From contig JAFAWR010000329.1 of the NCBI GenBank assembly GCA_019241635.1, forward strand, positions 1 to 64,000: a stretch of 64,000 bases of DNA, in the 5' to 3' direction. How positions within the stretch are numbered: the first letter of the stretch is position 1; each line of letters begins with the position of its first letter. The stretch is from Solirubrobacterales bacterium. Lineage in GTDB: Bacteria; Actinomycetota; Thermoleophilia; Solirubrobacterales; Solirubrobacteraceae. The notes under the pieces are model-generated. The model searched no databases, had not been told where the DNA came from, and saw only the letters and a list, made by a program, of their open reading frames with translations. Positions 52,006 through 59,916 of this stretch are shown here, one piece after another. The position numbers and the translations under genes were made by a program.

Positions 52006-54725
52006 GAGTTCTGGTTACAGGAGGGTCGGGGTTCATCGGCTCGCACGTGGTCGACAAGCTCCGCGCGGCCGGACACGAGCCGGTCATCTACGACCTGCGC
52101 CCCTCGCCCTGGCACGAGGCCGGCAGCGTCGACACGGTGCTCGGGTCGATCACCGACCGCGAGTCGCTCGAGCGCGCTCTGCACTCCTGCGACGCGGTCG
52201 CCCACCTGGCCGCGGTAGCCGACGTCAACGACGTCCACGCCGAGCCCGAGGACGCCGAACGGGTCAACGCGCGCGGGACGGTGGCGGTTCTGGAGGCGGC
52301 GCGCCGCGCCGGCGTCAAGCGGATCGTCTACGCCTCGACGATCTGGGTGTACTCCGACTGCGACGGCGAGGTGGTCGACGAGGACACGCTGCTGCCGGCG
52401 CCTTCGCATCTGTACACCAGCACCAAGCTGGCCGGCGAGCTCTACTGCAAGGCCTACCAGGAGCTCTACGGGATCGACTTCACGATCCTGCGCTTCGGCA
52501 TCCCATACGGTCCCCGCGCGCGCGAGGCCGCGGTCATCCCCGCCTTCGTGAACAAGGCGCTGCGCGGCGAGCCCTTGACGCTGGCCGGAGACGGCGGGCA
52601 GTCGCGACGGTTCGTCTACGTCGAGGACCTGGCCGAGGGCGTGGCCTCAGGCCTGGCCGATGTGGCGCGTAACCGGGTCTACAACCTGGCCAGCGACGAG
52701 AACGTGACGATCAAGCAGATCGCCCTGCGGGTGCAGGAATTGCTCGGCGACGTCGAGATCGTCTACACGCCCGCGCGCCCGGGAGACTTCGGCGGCAAGG
52801 TCGTGCTCAGCGCGCGCGCCGAACAGGAGCTGGGATGGACGGCGCGCACCCCGTTCTCCGAGGGCGTCAAGCGCTATGTCGACTGGCGCCAGGAGCAGGC
52901 GGCACGAGACTCCGAGCGCGCGGCCGCTGCGGTCATCCCGGCCGGCGAGCCCGACGCCGAGTCCCGCCCCCGCCAGATCCTGATCATCTCGGCCGACATC
53001 GGCGAGGGCCACGACCTGCCCGCGCGCGCGGTGGCCCGCGAGTTCCGCGACGAGGATCCCGACGCCAACATCGCGATCGTCAACGGCCTGCCGGCCATGG
53101 GCTGGTTTTTGACCAAGCTCCTGCGCGAGAACTCGGAGTTCATGTTCCGCTGGGTGCCGTGGCTGTTCGACTTCCAGTATCGGCTGTTCATGGGCGTCGC
53201 TCCGACCCGCTGGCTCTCGATGAAGCTGCTCACGCTGCTCGGGCGCCGCGGGCTGATGCGGCTGATCCGCGCGCACAACCCGGATGTGATCGTCTCGACC
53301 TACCCGGGGGTCACCGCGGTGCTCGGCGAGCTGCGAAGAACCGGGCGGCTCAAGGTGCCGTGCTACTCCTCGATCACCGACCTGGCCGGCATGCAGTTCT
53401 GGGCCCATCCGGGGATCGACCTGCACTTCATCACCCATCCCGAGACGGCCGAGGAGGTCGAGTCGATCGCCGGGCCGGGCAGCGTGCGCTGGGCCAAGCC
53501 CCCCACCTCGGCCTCGTTCCTGGCCGCTCGCTCGCGCGCCGACGCCCGACGGGCGCTGGCGCTGCCGGCCGACGACACCAAGGTGATCGCGGTATCGGGC
53601 GGAGGCTGGGGCGTCGGCGACCTGCTCGGCGCCACGCGCGCCGCGCTCCAGGTGCCCGGCGCGATCGTGCTGTGCCTGTGCGGGCGAAACGACACGCTGC
53701 GGGCACGGGTCTCGCGCGAGCTCGGCTCCGATCCGCGGCTGCGGGTGATGGGCTTCACCGACCGGATGGGCGATGTGCTGGCCGCCAGCGACGCGCTGAT
53801 CCACTCGAGTGCCGGCCTGACCGTGCTCGAGGCGATCATCCGCGGCTGCCCGGTCATCTCCTACGGCTTCGGCTACGGACACGTCCGGGTCTCCAACGAG
53901 GCGCTCCTGCGCTTCGGCCTGGCCCAGGTGGCCGAGACCGTCGCGGACATCCCGCCCGCGCTCGAGCGCGCGCTGGCCGAGCGACCGGAGCCCGATCCGC
54001 GCTTCGCCCGCCGGCCGGCGACCGCGTCGCTGATCATGAGCGACGAGCGCCGGGCGACCCCGCTGCCGGCCTGGCGGGTGCGCACCGCCCGCGCGATCAC
54101 CGGCACAGCGGCGGCGCTCGTGATCGCGGGCTGGACGCTCACCACCGGCGCCTCCTACAGCCTGGTCTCGCACTTCGTGCACATGAAGCCGGTGACCGCG
54201 GTGGCCACCAGCCACCCGGAGGTCGGGGTGCTGATTGACGCGCCGGCATCCGAGATTCCGACGATCGCCAACCAGCTGGCCGAGCGCGGCATCCGCGCGT
54301 CGTTCGCGCTCGCCCGGCCGGCGCCGCTCCAGGAGACGCTGGTCGTCGCCTACGGCGATCAGGCCGTGCCGCGGCTGCCCAACGGCGGGCTCGTGCGCTG
54401 GCTCGGGGCCCGCGACGAGCTGCACGACCTGATCGCGCGGCTGGGCTTCCACCATCACTTCCTGTATGCCTCGAGCGGGCCGAGCGTCGGCCAGTGGTTC
54501 ATGGCCCACGGCGCCGGCGGGCGTCTGGTCGCCGGCGCGGTCCGGCTGCGCGACCTCGACGACCGAGTCGGCAACCTGCACGCCGGCGAGGTCATCGAGT
54601 TGACGCTGACCAGCTCGCGGCAGGTGCACGCGCTCGTCTCGAGGCTCGAGGAGCGGCTGCTCACCGAGCACCTGCGCGCGGTGCCGGTGGGTCAGCTCAT
54701 GCGCGACGCCGGCAGCTCGGTCTAG
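52002..54725 (+). CDS. Three-domain fusion: NAD-dependent sugar epimerase, MGDG-synthase-like GT28, membrane span and deacetylase-like domain
   Basis: The 907-residue protein starts at ATG 52002 (ATGA with the previous stop). Residues 1-310 are an extended SDR (MRVLVTGGSGFIGSHVVDKL, YTSTKLAGELYCKAYQE with YxxxK). About 323-690 is a GT-B glycosyltransferase of the MGDG-synthase/GT28 type (ILIISADIGEGHDLPARAVA, KVIAVSGGGWGVGDLLGATR, DALIHSSAGLTVLEAIIRGC). About 694-722 is a membrane span. About 740-907 resembles a NodB fold (VGVLIDAPASEIPTIANQLA, RASFALARPAP) without metal ligands, so it is probably inactive. The enzyme could make a sugar nucleotide and transfer it to a lipid at the membrane in one polypeptide. 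The frame is continuous, with no sign of joined genes. Confidence 0.85.
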   Translation: MRVLVTGGSGFIGSHVVDKLRAAGHEPVIYDLRPSPWHEAGSVDTVLGSITDRESLERALHSCDAVAHLAAVADVNDVHAEPEDAERVNARGTVAVLEAARRAGVKRIVYASTIWVYSDCDGEVVDEDTLLPAPSHLYTSTKLAGELYCKAYQELYGIDFTILRFGIPYGPRAREAAVIPAFVNKALRGEPLTLAGDGGQSRRFVYVEDLAEGVASGLADVARNRVYNLASDENVTIKQIALRVQELLGDVEIVYTPARPGDFGGKVVLSARAEQELGWTARTPFSEGVKRYVDWRQEQAARDSERAAAAVIPAGEPDAESRPRQILIISADIGEGHDLPARAVAREFRDEDPDANIAIVNGLPAMGWFLTKLLRENSEFMFRWVPWLFDFQYRLFMGVAPTRWLSMKLLTLLGRRGLMRLIRAHNPDVIVSTYPGVTAVLGELRRTGRLKVPCYSSITDLAGMQFWAHPGIDLHFITHPETAEEVESIAGPGSVRWAKPPTSASFLAARSRADARRALALPADDTKVIAVSGGGWGVGDLLGATRAALQVPGAIVLCLCGRNDTLRARVSRELGSDPRLRVMGFTDRMGDVLAASDALIHSSAGLTVLEAIIRGCPVISYGFGYGHVRVSNEALLRFGLAQVAETVADIPPALERALAERPEPDPRFARRPATASLIMSDERRATPLPAWRVRTARAITGTAAALVIAGWTLTTGASYSLVSHFVHMKPVTAVATSHPEVGVLIDAPASEIPTIANQLAERGIRASFALARPAPLQETLVVAYGDQAVPRLPNGGLVRWLGARDELHDLIARLGFHHHFLYASSGPSVGQWFMAHGAGGRLVAGAVRLRDLDDRVGNLHAGEVIELTLTSSRQVHALVSRLEERLLTEHLRAVPVGQLMRDAGSSV

Positions 54726-54740
54726 GTTTTCAGCCTCGCG

Positions 54741-55703
54741 CTACCAGTGCACGCCGCGCGTGGCGCGCACGAACGCGCGCTCCTCGGGTGTCGGCTCGTG
54801 GGCGGGCTGCTTCTGATCGCCCTCGGGGATCAGGTGGTAGGCGCGGTTCACCACGAGGTCCTGGGCGCCGGGTGCGATCGCATAGCTCAGCTGGCCGATG
54901 GTCCCGAGCGTCGTGGCCATGCGCTTGGGCCGCTTGCGGATGGCCTCGGCGATCATGTGGCCGGCATCCTTGGGGCTCAGCGTGGGGAAGCGGTCGTAGA
55001 TCTTGGTCGGCGCGATCATCGGCGTGCGCACGAGCGGCATGTACACGGTGGTGATGTGGACGCCGTCGTCGATGATCTCCGGACCGATCGAGCGACTGAA
55101 CGCATCCAGCGCCGCCTTGGAGGCCACGTAGGCGCTGAACCGCGGAGTGTTCATCTGTAGGCCGATCGTCGAGATGTTCACGATGTGGCCGTTACCTCGC
55201 TCGCGCATGGTCGGGAGCAAGGCGAGGATCAGCTTGACCGCGGCGAAGTAGTTCAGCTGCATCGTCCGCTGGTAGTCGTGGAAGCGCTCGTAGGCGCGAT
55301 CGACCGAGCGGCGGATCGACTTGCCGGCGTTGTTGACCAGGACGTCGACCGACTCGTGCTGCGCCAGCACCTCCCGGCACATCCGGTCGATGTCGTCGGT
55401 GTCGCTCAGGTCGGCGGTATGGACGTACGCGGTGCCGCCGAGACCCTCGATCTCGTCGGCCACCTCCTGCAGCTGGTCCTTGCGACGGGCCACGAGCAGC
55501 ATCGTCCCGCCGGCCTCGCCGATCTCGAGCGCCGCCGCCCTGCCGATCCCCGACGAGGCGCCGGTGATCATCACCGTCCGGCCGCTCACCGCGTCCTTCA
55601 GCGAGCGGGCGAGCACGTCGCCCGCGCCGGGGATGCGCTGCCCGAACGCCCTCAGCGTGCGGATTCCCTCGGAGGCGATGTCGAACGGGTTCGGTGGCGC
55701 CAT
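54741..55703 (-). CDS. Short-chain dehydrogenase/reductase
   Basis: The 320-residue protein starts at ATG 55703. After about 40 residues it has TVMITGASSGIGRAAALEIG (TGxxxGIG), DVLVNNAGKSIRRSV (NNAG), HIVNISTIGLQ (catalytic Ser) and FSAYVASKAALDAFSRS (YxxxK), a complete classical SDR set. An extended C-terminal part (GQLSYAIAPGAQDLVVNRAY) resembles the tail of membrane-associated acyl- or steroid-type SDRs found with fatty acyl-CoA reductases. The substrate is unknown. It converges on the fusion gene, with 15 bases between the stops. Confidence 0.85.
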   Translation of the reverse strand: MAPPNPFDIASEGIRTLRAFGQRIPGAGDVLARSLKDAVSGRTVMITGASSGIGRAAALEIGEAGGTMLLVARRKDQLQEVADEIEGLGGTAYVHTADLSDTDDIDRMCREVLAQHESVDVLVNNAGKSIRRSVDRAYERFHDYQRTMQLNYFAAVKLILALLPTMRERGNGHIVNISTIGLQMNTPRFSAYVASKAALDAFSRSIGPEIIDDGVHITTVYMPLVRTPMIAPTKIYDRFPTLSPKDAGHMIAEAIRKRPKRMATTLGTIGQLSYAIAPGAQDLVVNRAYHLIPEGDQKQPAHEPTPEERAFVRATRGVHW

Positions 55704-55767
55704 GGTCAGCGTGACCGTACCAGCGCGGGGCGGTCGGTGGCGCGGTTGCGCGGGCGCTCCGGGTGGC

Positions 55768-56634
55768 TCAGCCGAGCGCGATCAGCGACTGCCGGGCCAT
55801 GTTCGCCTCGCCCGCCTGGTTGGGATGGAGCGGGAAGGCGGCCGAGGTCGGCACGATCCCGTTGACCCAGGCGACGCCCGGTGGCTTGCAGGCGTCGTGG
55901 CCGATGCTCGAGTTCCAGGTGTCGACGAACGTCGCGTTGTTGTTGGCCGCCTGGGTGGCGATGACCTGGTTGAGCTGCTGCTCGAGGCCGTTGAAGTAGG
56001 TGATGTCCCCGGCGGTGATCGGCACGAACGGCCAGCACGCGGTGCCGTTCGTGGGCAGGCCGTCCGGATAGCCGACGATCAGGACCTTGGCACTGGGGGC
56101 TCTGCTGTGGATGCCCTGCAGTACGGAGGCGACCTTCGGACCGGTGGCGTTGATCGCGGCCACGTTCGGGTCGCTGCCACCCGCCGTGTAGTGGTTCTTG
56201 CACGGGGTTCCGAAGGGCGTGGTCGCGTCGAGCTTGGCGCAGGTTTCCGCGACTCCAATGAGGCCCGCGTCGTTGCCGCCGATCCCGACCGTGACGAGTG
56301 CGTCGTTGCTGGCCAGCGCATTGAACTGGGGCGGGTTGGTCTGGAGGCCGTAGAGGTTCTGGGGCTGGGTCATGTCCGCCGTGGTCGCGCTCGAGCAGCT
56401 CGCGTCGGTGAAGCTGGCCGGGGAGATCGCGCGGGCGATGTCCGAGGGATAGTTGTTGGTCGAGCGCCCGCATAGGATCGGGTTGCCGGTGGGGGAGGGA
56501 ACCAGCGGGGCGGCCGTGTAGGAATCTCCGAGTGAGACGTATGGTCCGGTGGCGGCTGCCGCGCTCGCAGTGCCGGTGACAAGCAGCATTGAAGCGGCAA
56601 GCAGCGCTGCCGTGGAAAGGAACCGAACCCTCAT
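55768..56634 (-). CDS. Secreted SGNH/GDSL-family hydrolase
   Basis: The 288-residue protein starts at ATG 56634 behind GGGAGGTCGCA; the longer in-frame start at 56748 adds an Arg-rich tail and is rejected. The signal peptide (STAALLAASMLLVTGTASA) is followed by YVSLGDSYTAAPLVP (block I, nucleophile Ser), VTVGIGGNDAGLIG (block III, GxND) and FPLHPNQAGEANMARQ (block V, catalytic His in DxxH-like context HPNQ). Cysteines in the mature part may pair. It is an extracellular ester hydrolase (lipase or esterase) like the Streptomyces SGNH lipases. Confidence 0.88.
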   Translation of the reverse strand: MRVRFLSTAALLAASMLLVTGTASAAAATGPYVSLGDSYTAAPLVPSPTGNPILCGRSTNNYPSDIARAISPASFTDASCSSATTADMTQPQNLYGLQTNPPQFNALASNDALVTVGIGGNDAGLIGVAETCAKLDATTPFGTPCKNHYTAGGSDPNVAAINATGPKVASVLQGIHSRAPSAKVLIVGYPDGLPTNGTACWPFVPITAGDITYFNGLEQQLNQVIATQAANNNATFVDTWNSSIGHDACKPPGVAWVNGIVPTSAAFPLHPNQAGEANMARQSLIALG

Positions 56635-56779
56635 TGCGACCTCCCTCTTGGTCTGGCGATGTTCCCGCACGCGCGCGAGGCGTCGCGAGACTACCCGGCG
56701 CTGAGTTCGACAAATCGCCGCTACGGCTGCTCGGTCGCCCGCGGTCACAGATCGGTGCTGCTCGTGCGAAGAGGAATCA

Positions 56780-57328
56780 GTGACCGAGCTCGAGCACCTG
56801 TCCGATGCGGAGTTGCTGGCCCGGACGCCCGGCGAGCCGGATGCGTTCGCGACCTTCTACCGCCGGCACAGCCGGGCGGTTCTCGCCTTCGTCGCGCGTC
56901 GTGCCGCGGCGCCCGACGTCGGCGATCTCGTGGCCGAGGTGTTCGCCACCGCGCTGGTCCACTGCCGCCGCTATGACCCCGCCCGGGGCGCAGCGGGGGC
57001 GTGGTTGACCGGGATCGCCGCGAATCTGCTCGCCGGCGCCGCGCGTCGTGGCGCGGTCGAGGCGCGCATGTGCCGGCGGCTTGGGATTCGGCGCCCGGTG
57101 CTCGAGGAGGTCTCCGGCATCGACGCCGATGTCGTGCTCGAGCTCGGCGGCGAGGAGCTGCTGGGTTCGCTGCCGCGCGATCAGCGGGTGGCCGTCGAGG
57201 CCCGGGTGCTCCACGACAAGGACTACGACCAGATCGCGCTCGAGCAGTCGGTCTCGCCGCAGGTCGTCCGCAAGCGGGTGAGCCGCGGGCTGGGAGCGCT
57301 GAGGGCCAGGCTGAAGGAGGAAGAATGA
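56780..57328 (+). CDS. ECF-type RNA polymerase sigma factor
   Basis: The 182-residue protein starts at GTG 56780, with AGAGG eight bases upstream. Region 2 is AFATFYRRHSRAVLAFVARR with VGDLVAEVFATALVHCRRYD, and region 4 is LPRDQRVAVEARVLHDKDYD with QSVSPQVVRKRVSRGLGALR. Length and layout fit ECF sigma factors of the RpoE type. The next gene overlaps at ATGA and encodes a membrane protein, the usual place for its anti-sigma factor. The signal and regulon are unknown. Confidence 0.88.
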   Translation: MTELEHLSDAELLARTPGEPDAFATFYRRHSRAVLAFVARRAAAPDVGDLVAEVFATALVHCRRYDPARGAAGAWLTGIAANLLAGAARRGAVEARMCRRLGIRRPVLEEVSGIDADVVLELGGEELLGSLPRDQRVAVEARVLHDKDYDQIALEQSVSPQVVRKRVSRGLGALRARLKEEE

Positions 57329-58305
57329 TCGATCGCTACCTCGATGAGCTGGAGGGCGAGCTTCGGCTGGCCGCGGAGAGACGGATGCGTCTGGCGCTGG
57401 CGCGCGCGCCCCGGCCGCCGGCCGGCACGTTTGCCGGTGTGTCGGCGGTTGCGGCGTGCGTGCTTGTCGCGGTTCTGCTGCTGCAGGCGGGAACCGCTCG
57501 TCACGGGGCGTCTCAGCCTCTGTCGCCTGCGGTGGGGGTTCCGGCCGGGGCGCGGGCGCTCGTAGGGGAGCTTGGGGTATTCAGGCGACCGCAGACCGCC
57601 GCCGATCGGATCGATGCGCCGATCCCGCACCTGTTCGTCTTCGAGTCCGGTCCCGGGGTTCATCCGGGCACGGGTCCCCAGAACCTGACCGTGGTGCCGA
57701 GCCTCACGCGCCTGGTGGCGCGGCTGCCCGGCAACCGGCGGATCTTCCTGGCCATCGGCAGGACCGCCGGGCTCGACATTGACGTCGCGCAACCTGTCGT
57801 CACGCGACCCGCTCCAGGCTTCGGGAATGCGCTCACGGGCCGGGGCCACGTGCGGTACTACGTCCCCGCGCCGCATTACGTGGTGGTCTGGCTCGAGGTC
57901 CCCTTCGCTCGGTATCTCCCGATCCAGGGGAGTCACAGGGCTCTCGTCCAGTCGATCGGACGCAGGGGGGCGTTGCTGGCCAGCCCGGCGCTGACCGCCG
58001 GCGCCGTGATGGTACGCGGTCGGTCCGCGTCTCCCCCCGAGGGGATCGCGGACGAGCCGGCCCGCGATTTTCTGAACGGGCCGAAGACCTGGCTTGACAT
58101 CCTCCCGGATGGAGTGGTCCGAGCCACGTGGTCGATCCAGTACCCGGGACGGCGCCATCAGGTCGCAAAGAGCGTGCCGGTCTCGAACAATGTCGCGCTG
58201 CTGCGCGTCCCCGATGGGCAGCGTGATGAGGTTTGGTCGATCACCTGGCTGTCGGCGGATGGGCGGGCCATCGAGGTCAAGAGCTATCCGGTGGCGTTCC
58301 AGTGA
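57325..58305 (+). CDS. Single-span membrane protein, putative anti-sigma partner
   Basis: The 326-residue protein starts at ATG 57325 (ATGA with the sigma gene). The cytoplasmic N-terminus (about 30 residues, MIDRYLDELEGELRLAAERR) is short and helical. One span (TFAGVSAVAACVLVAVLLLQ) leads to a 270-residue outside domain with beta character (FLAIGRTAGLDIDVAQPVVT, HYVVVWLEVPFARYLPI). No zinc-finger HxxxCxxC is present, so if it is the anti-sigma factor it binds sigma by another helical element. The large outside domain probably senses the signal. Confidence 0.6.
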   Translation: MIDRYLDELEGELRLAAERRMRLALARAPRPPAGTFAGVSAVAACVLVAVLLLQAGTARHGASQPLSPAVGVPAGARALVGELGVFRRPQTAADRIDAPIPHLFVFESGPGVHPGTGPQNLTVVPSLTRLVARLPGNRRIFLAIGRTAGLDIDVAQPVVTRPAPGFGNALTGRGHVRYYVPAPHYVVVWLEVPFARYLPIQGSHRALVQSIGRRGALLASPALTAGAVMVRGRSASPPEGIADEPARDFLNGPKTWLDILPDGVVRATWSIQYPGRRHQVAKSVPVSNNVALLRVPDGQRDEVWSITWLSADGRAIEVKSYPVAFQ

Positions 58306-58320
58306 CCTAAGCCGTTCTCG

Positions 58321-58384
58321 TCCGGACTGGGTGACCCCTCCGGAGTGGGTCATCCCGTCCGGACTGGGTCATCCCGTCCGGACC
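58321..58384. repeat. 19-bp tandem repeat, about 3.4 copies
   Basis: Units at 58321-58338 (18 bases), 58339-58357 and 58358-58376, plus a partial unit 58377-58384. Each begins TCCGGA and contains GGGTCATCCC or GGGTGACCCC. It fills the gap between the membrane protein and the SOS box of imuB. It may be a regulator array or transcript-end structure. Confidence 0.7.
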
Positions 58385-58389
58385 ATATG

Positions 58390-58403
58390 CGAACATGCGT
58401 TCG
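58390..58403 (+). promoter_or_regulatory. SOS box (LexA site)
   Basis: CGAACATGCGTTCG matches the actinobacterial LexA site CGAAC-N4-GTTCG perfectly. It ends three bases before ATG 58407 of imuB, so LexA binding would block the transcript start. The match decides against ATG 58395, which lies inside the site. Confidence 0.75.
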
Positions 58404-58406
58404 GTC

Positions 58407-59597
58407 ATGATCGCGTGCGTTTTGATCCCTCGGTTTCAGCTGACGGTCGCCGCCGGTGACCGATCCGAACTGCTGCAGGAGGCGGTGGCGCTGGCCCCGG
58501 AGCCCGGCGGCACGCAGCAGATCGGCGAGGTCTCGCTGTCGGCCGAGGCGTTCGGGGTTCAGCCAGGGATGCGCCTGGGAGAGGCCCTCGCCCGCTGCCC
58601 CCGTCTCTCGCTGATCCCCCCCGATCCGGCCGGTGTGGCCGATTTCTGGGAGCGGCTGCTGGTGCGGCTCGAGTCGATCGGCGCCGCGGTCGAGCCCGAG
58701 CGACCCGGGCTGGTCTGCTTCGACGCCCGCGGGCTGCTGCGGCTGTACGGCGGGATCGAGGGAGTGCTGGCCGCGGCACGCCGGAGCCTGCGGGTGCCGG
58801 CTCGCTATGGGGTGGCGCCGTCGCGGTTCGCCGCGGTGGCGGCGGCCACGCGCGCGCGAGTCCGCCGGCCAATGATCGTTCAGGGCGGACGCAAGGAGGC
58901 CGGCGCCTTCCTGGCGCCCTTGCCGGTGGCGCTCCTGCGCGCCCGGCCGGCGCTGGCCGACCTGCCGGTGGCGCTTGAGCGATTGGGTATCGGCACGCTG
59001 GGCGAGCTCGCCGCGCTTGCCCCGGCGGCGCTGGCCGACCGCTTCGGCACGGCCGGGCTGCACGCCCACGAGCTCGCCGGCGGGGGCGACGGTGCCCTGC
59101 GGCCGCGACCGGCGCGCGAGTTCCTGCGTGAGGCGCTCGAGCTGCCCGAGGCCGCCTCCGGGGTTCAGCTCGAGCGGGCGCTCGGGTTGCTCATCGATCG
59201 CCTGTTGGCGCGGCGAGAGCGGCGCGGCCGAACGCTGCGCGCGGTTGTGCTCTCGGCGGTGCTGGTGGAGCAGGGCGGCACCTGGCGCGAGCAGGTGGTG
59301 TTCCGCGAGGCGCTGGCCGATCCGGCGCGGATGCGGCTCGTGCTCGCGCCTCGGCTGGCCCTGATGCCGGCGCCGGCGCAGCAGCTCCGCCTGGCCGTCG
59401 AGCGGTTTGGGCCGCACGCCAGCGACCAGCGCGGCCTGCTTGACGATCCCGTGGCCGCCCGGATGGCGCGCCTGCGCGAGGCCATCCGCCAGGCCCGGGC
59501 GGCCGCCGGGCCCGACGCCGCCCTGAAGGTGCTCGAGGTGGATTCCGATTCCCGTGTACCCGAGCGGCGCGCGGTGCTGACGCCCTTCGAGGGATGA
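58407..59597 (+). CDS. imuB: ImuB-like inactive Y-family DNA polymerase
   Basis: The 396-residue protein starts at ATG 58407 (MIACVLIPRFQLTVA), after the SOS box. The Y-family N-terminus reads IPRFQLTVAA where active enzymes have DxDxFFA, so the catalytic Asp is lost as in ImuB. GVQPGMRLGEALARCPRLSL and LAALAPAALADRFGTAGLHA (finger and HhH regions) and a little-finger domain (about 240-380) are kept. ImuB bridges the sliding clamp and the error-prone polymerase DnaE2 in damage-induced mutagenesis. Unusually, no imuA-like or dnaE2 gene adjoins; only the DUF6504 gene follows. Confidence 0.82.
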   Translation: MIACVLIPRFQLTVAAGDRSELLQEAVALAPEPGGTQQIGEVSLSAEAFGVQPGMRLGEALARCPRLSLIPPDPAGVADFWERLLVRLESIGAAVEPERPGLVCFDARGLLRLYGGIEGVLAAARRSLRVPARYGVAPSRFAAVAAATRARVRRPMIVQGGRKEAGAFLAPLPVALLRARPALADLPVALERLGIGTLGELAALAPAALADRFGTAGLHAHELAGGGDGALRPRPAREFLREALELPEAASGVQLERALGLLIDRLLARRERRGRTLRAVVLSAVLVEQGGTWREQVVFREALADPARMRLVLAPRLALMPAPAQQLRLAVERFGPHASDQRGLLDDPVAARMARLREAIRQARAAAGPDAALKVLEVDSDSRVPERRAVLTPFEG

Positions 59598-59606
59598 GGT
59601 CGCGCA

Positions 59607-59849
59607 ATGACGGGACCACGTCGACTGGCCACTCCCCGGCGGGTTGAGGTCGGCGCGGCCGAGGACGGCTGCCCGGTGACCGTGGACGGCCGCACCGTCG
59701 ACGCGGTGCGGGAGTCGTGGCTGATCGAGGATCGCTGGTGGACCGACCGGCCGCTGCGCCGGCGCTACTGGGAGGTGGTGACGACCTGTGGCCGCGACGA
59801 GATCGTCTTCCACGACCTGGAGAAGGGGCGGTGGTGGCGGCAGCGGTGA
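59607..59849 (+). CDS. DUF6504-type small protein of the imuB operon
   Basis: The 80-residue protein starts at ATG 59607, nine bases after the imuB stop. It is basic and Trp-rich with RRYWEVVTTCGRDEIVFHDL near the end. Small proteins of this form sit between imuB and dnaE2 in many actinobacteria. It is likely a partner of the mutasome under the same SOS box; no function is known. Confidence 0.75.
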   Translation: MTGPRRLATPRRVEVGAAEDGCPVTVDGRTVDAVRESWLIEDRWWTDRPLRRRYWEVVTTCGRDEIVFHDLEKGRWWRQR

Positions 59850-59901
59850 CCACCAGAGGGGCGATGGAGGCGGGGCGGGAGGCCGCAACGGTGACCCCGC
59901 C

Positions 59902-59907
59902 TAAACT
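59902..59907 (+). promoter_or_regulatory. -10-like TAAACT before the aldo/keto reductase
   Basis: TAAACT ends nine bases before ATG 59917, giving an almost leaderless transcript. It separates this gene from the imuB unit. Confidence 0.4.
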
Positions 59908-59916
59908 GCACGACCC

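Noticed and set aside
52647-54671. 674-codon minus-strand frame
   Set aside because: It is antisense to the three-domain fusion, whose motifs are clear; the frame is Arg/Gln/His/Asp-rich without motifs.
58350-59888. 512-codon minus-strand frame
   Set aside because: Antisense to imuB and DUF6504; starts in the DUF6504 region with Pro-rich low-complexity sequence and has no motif.
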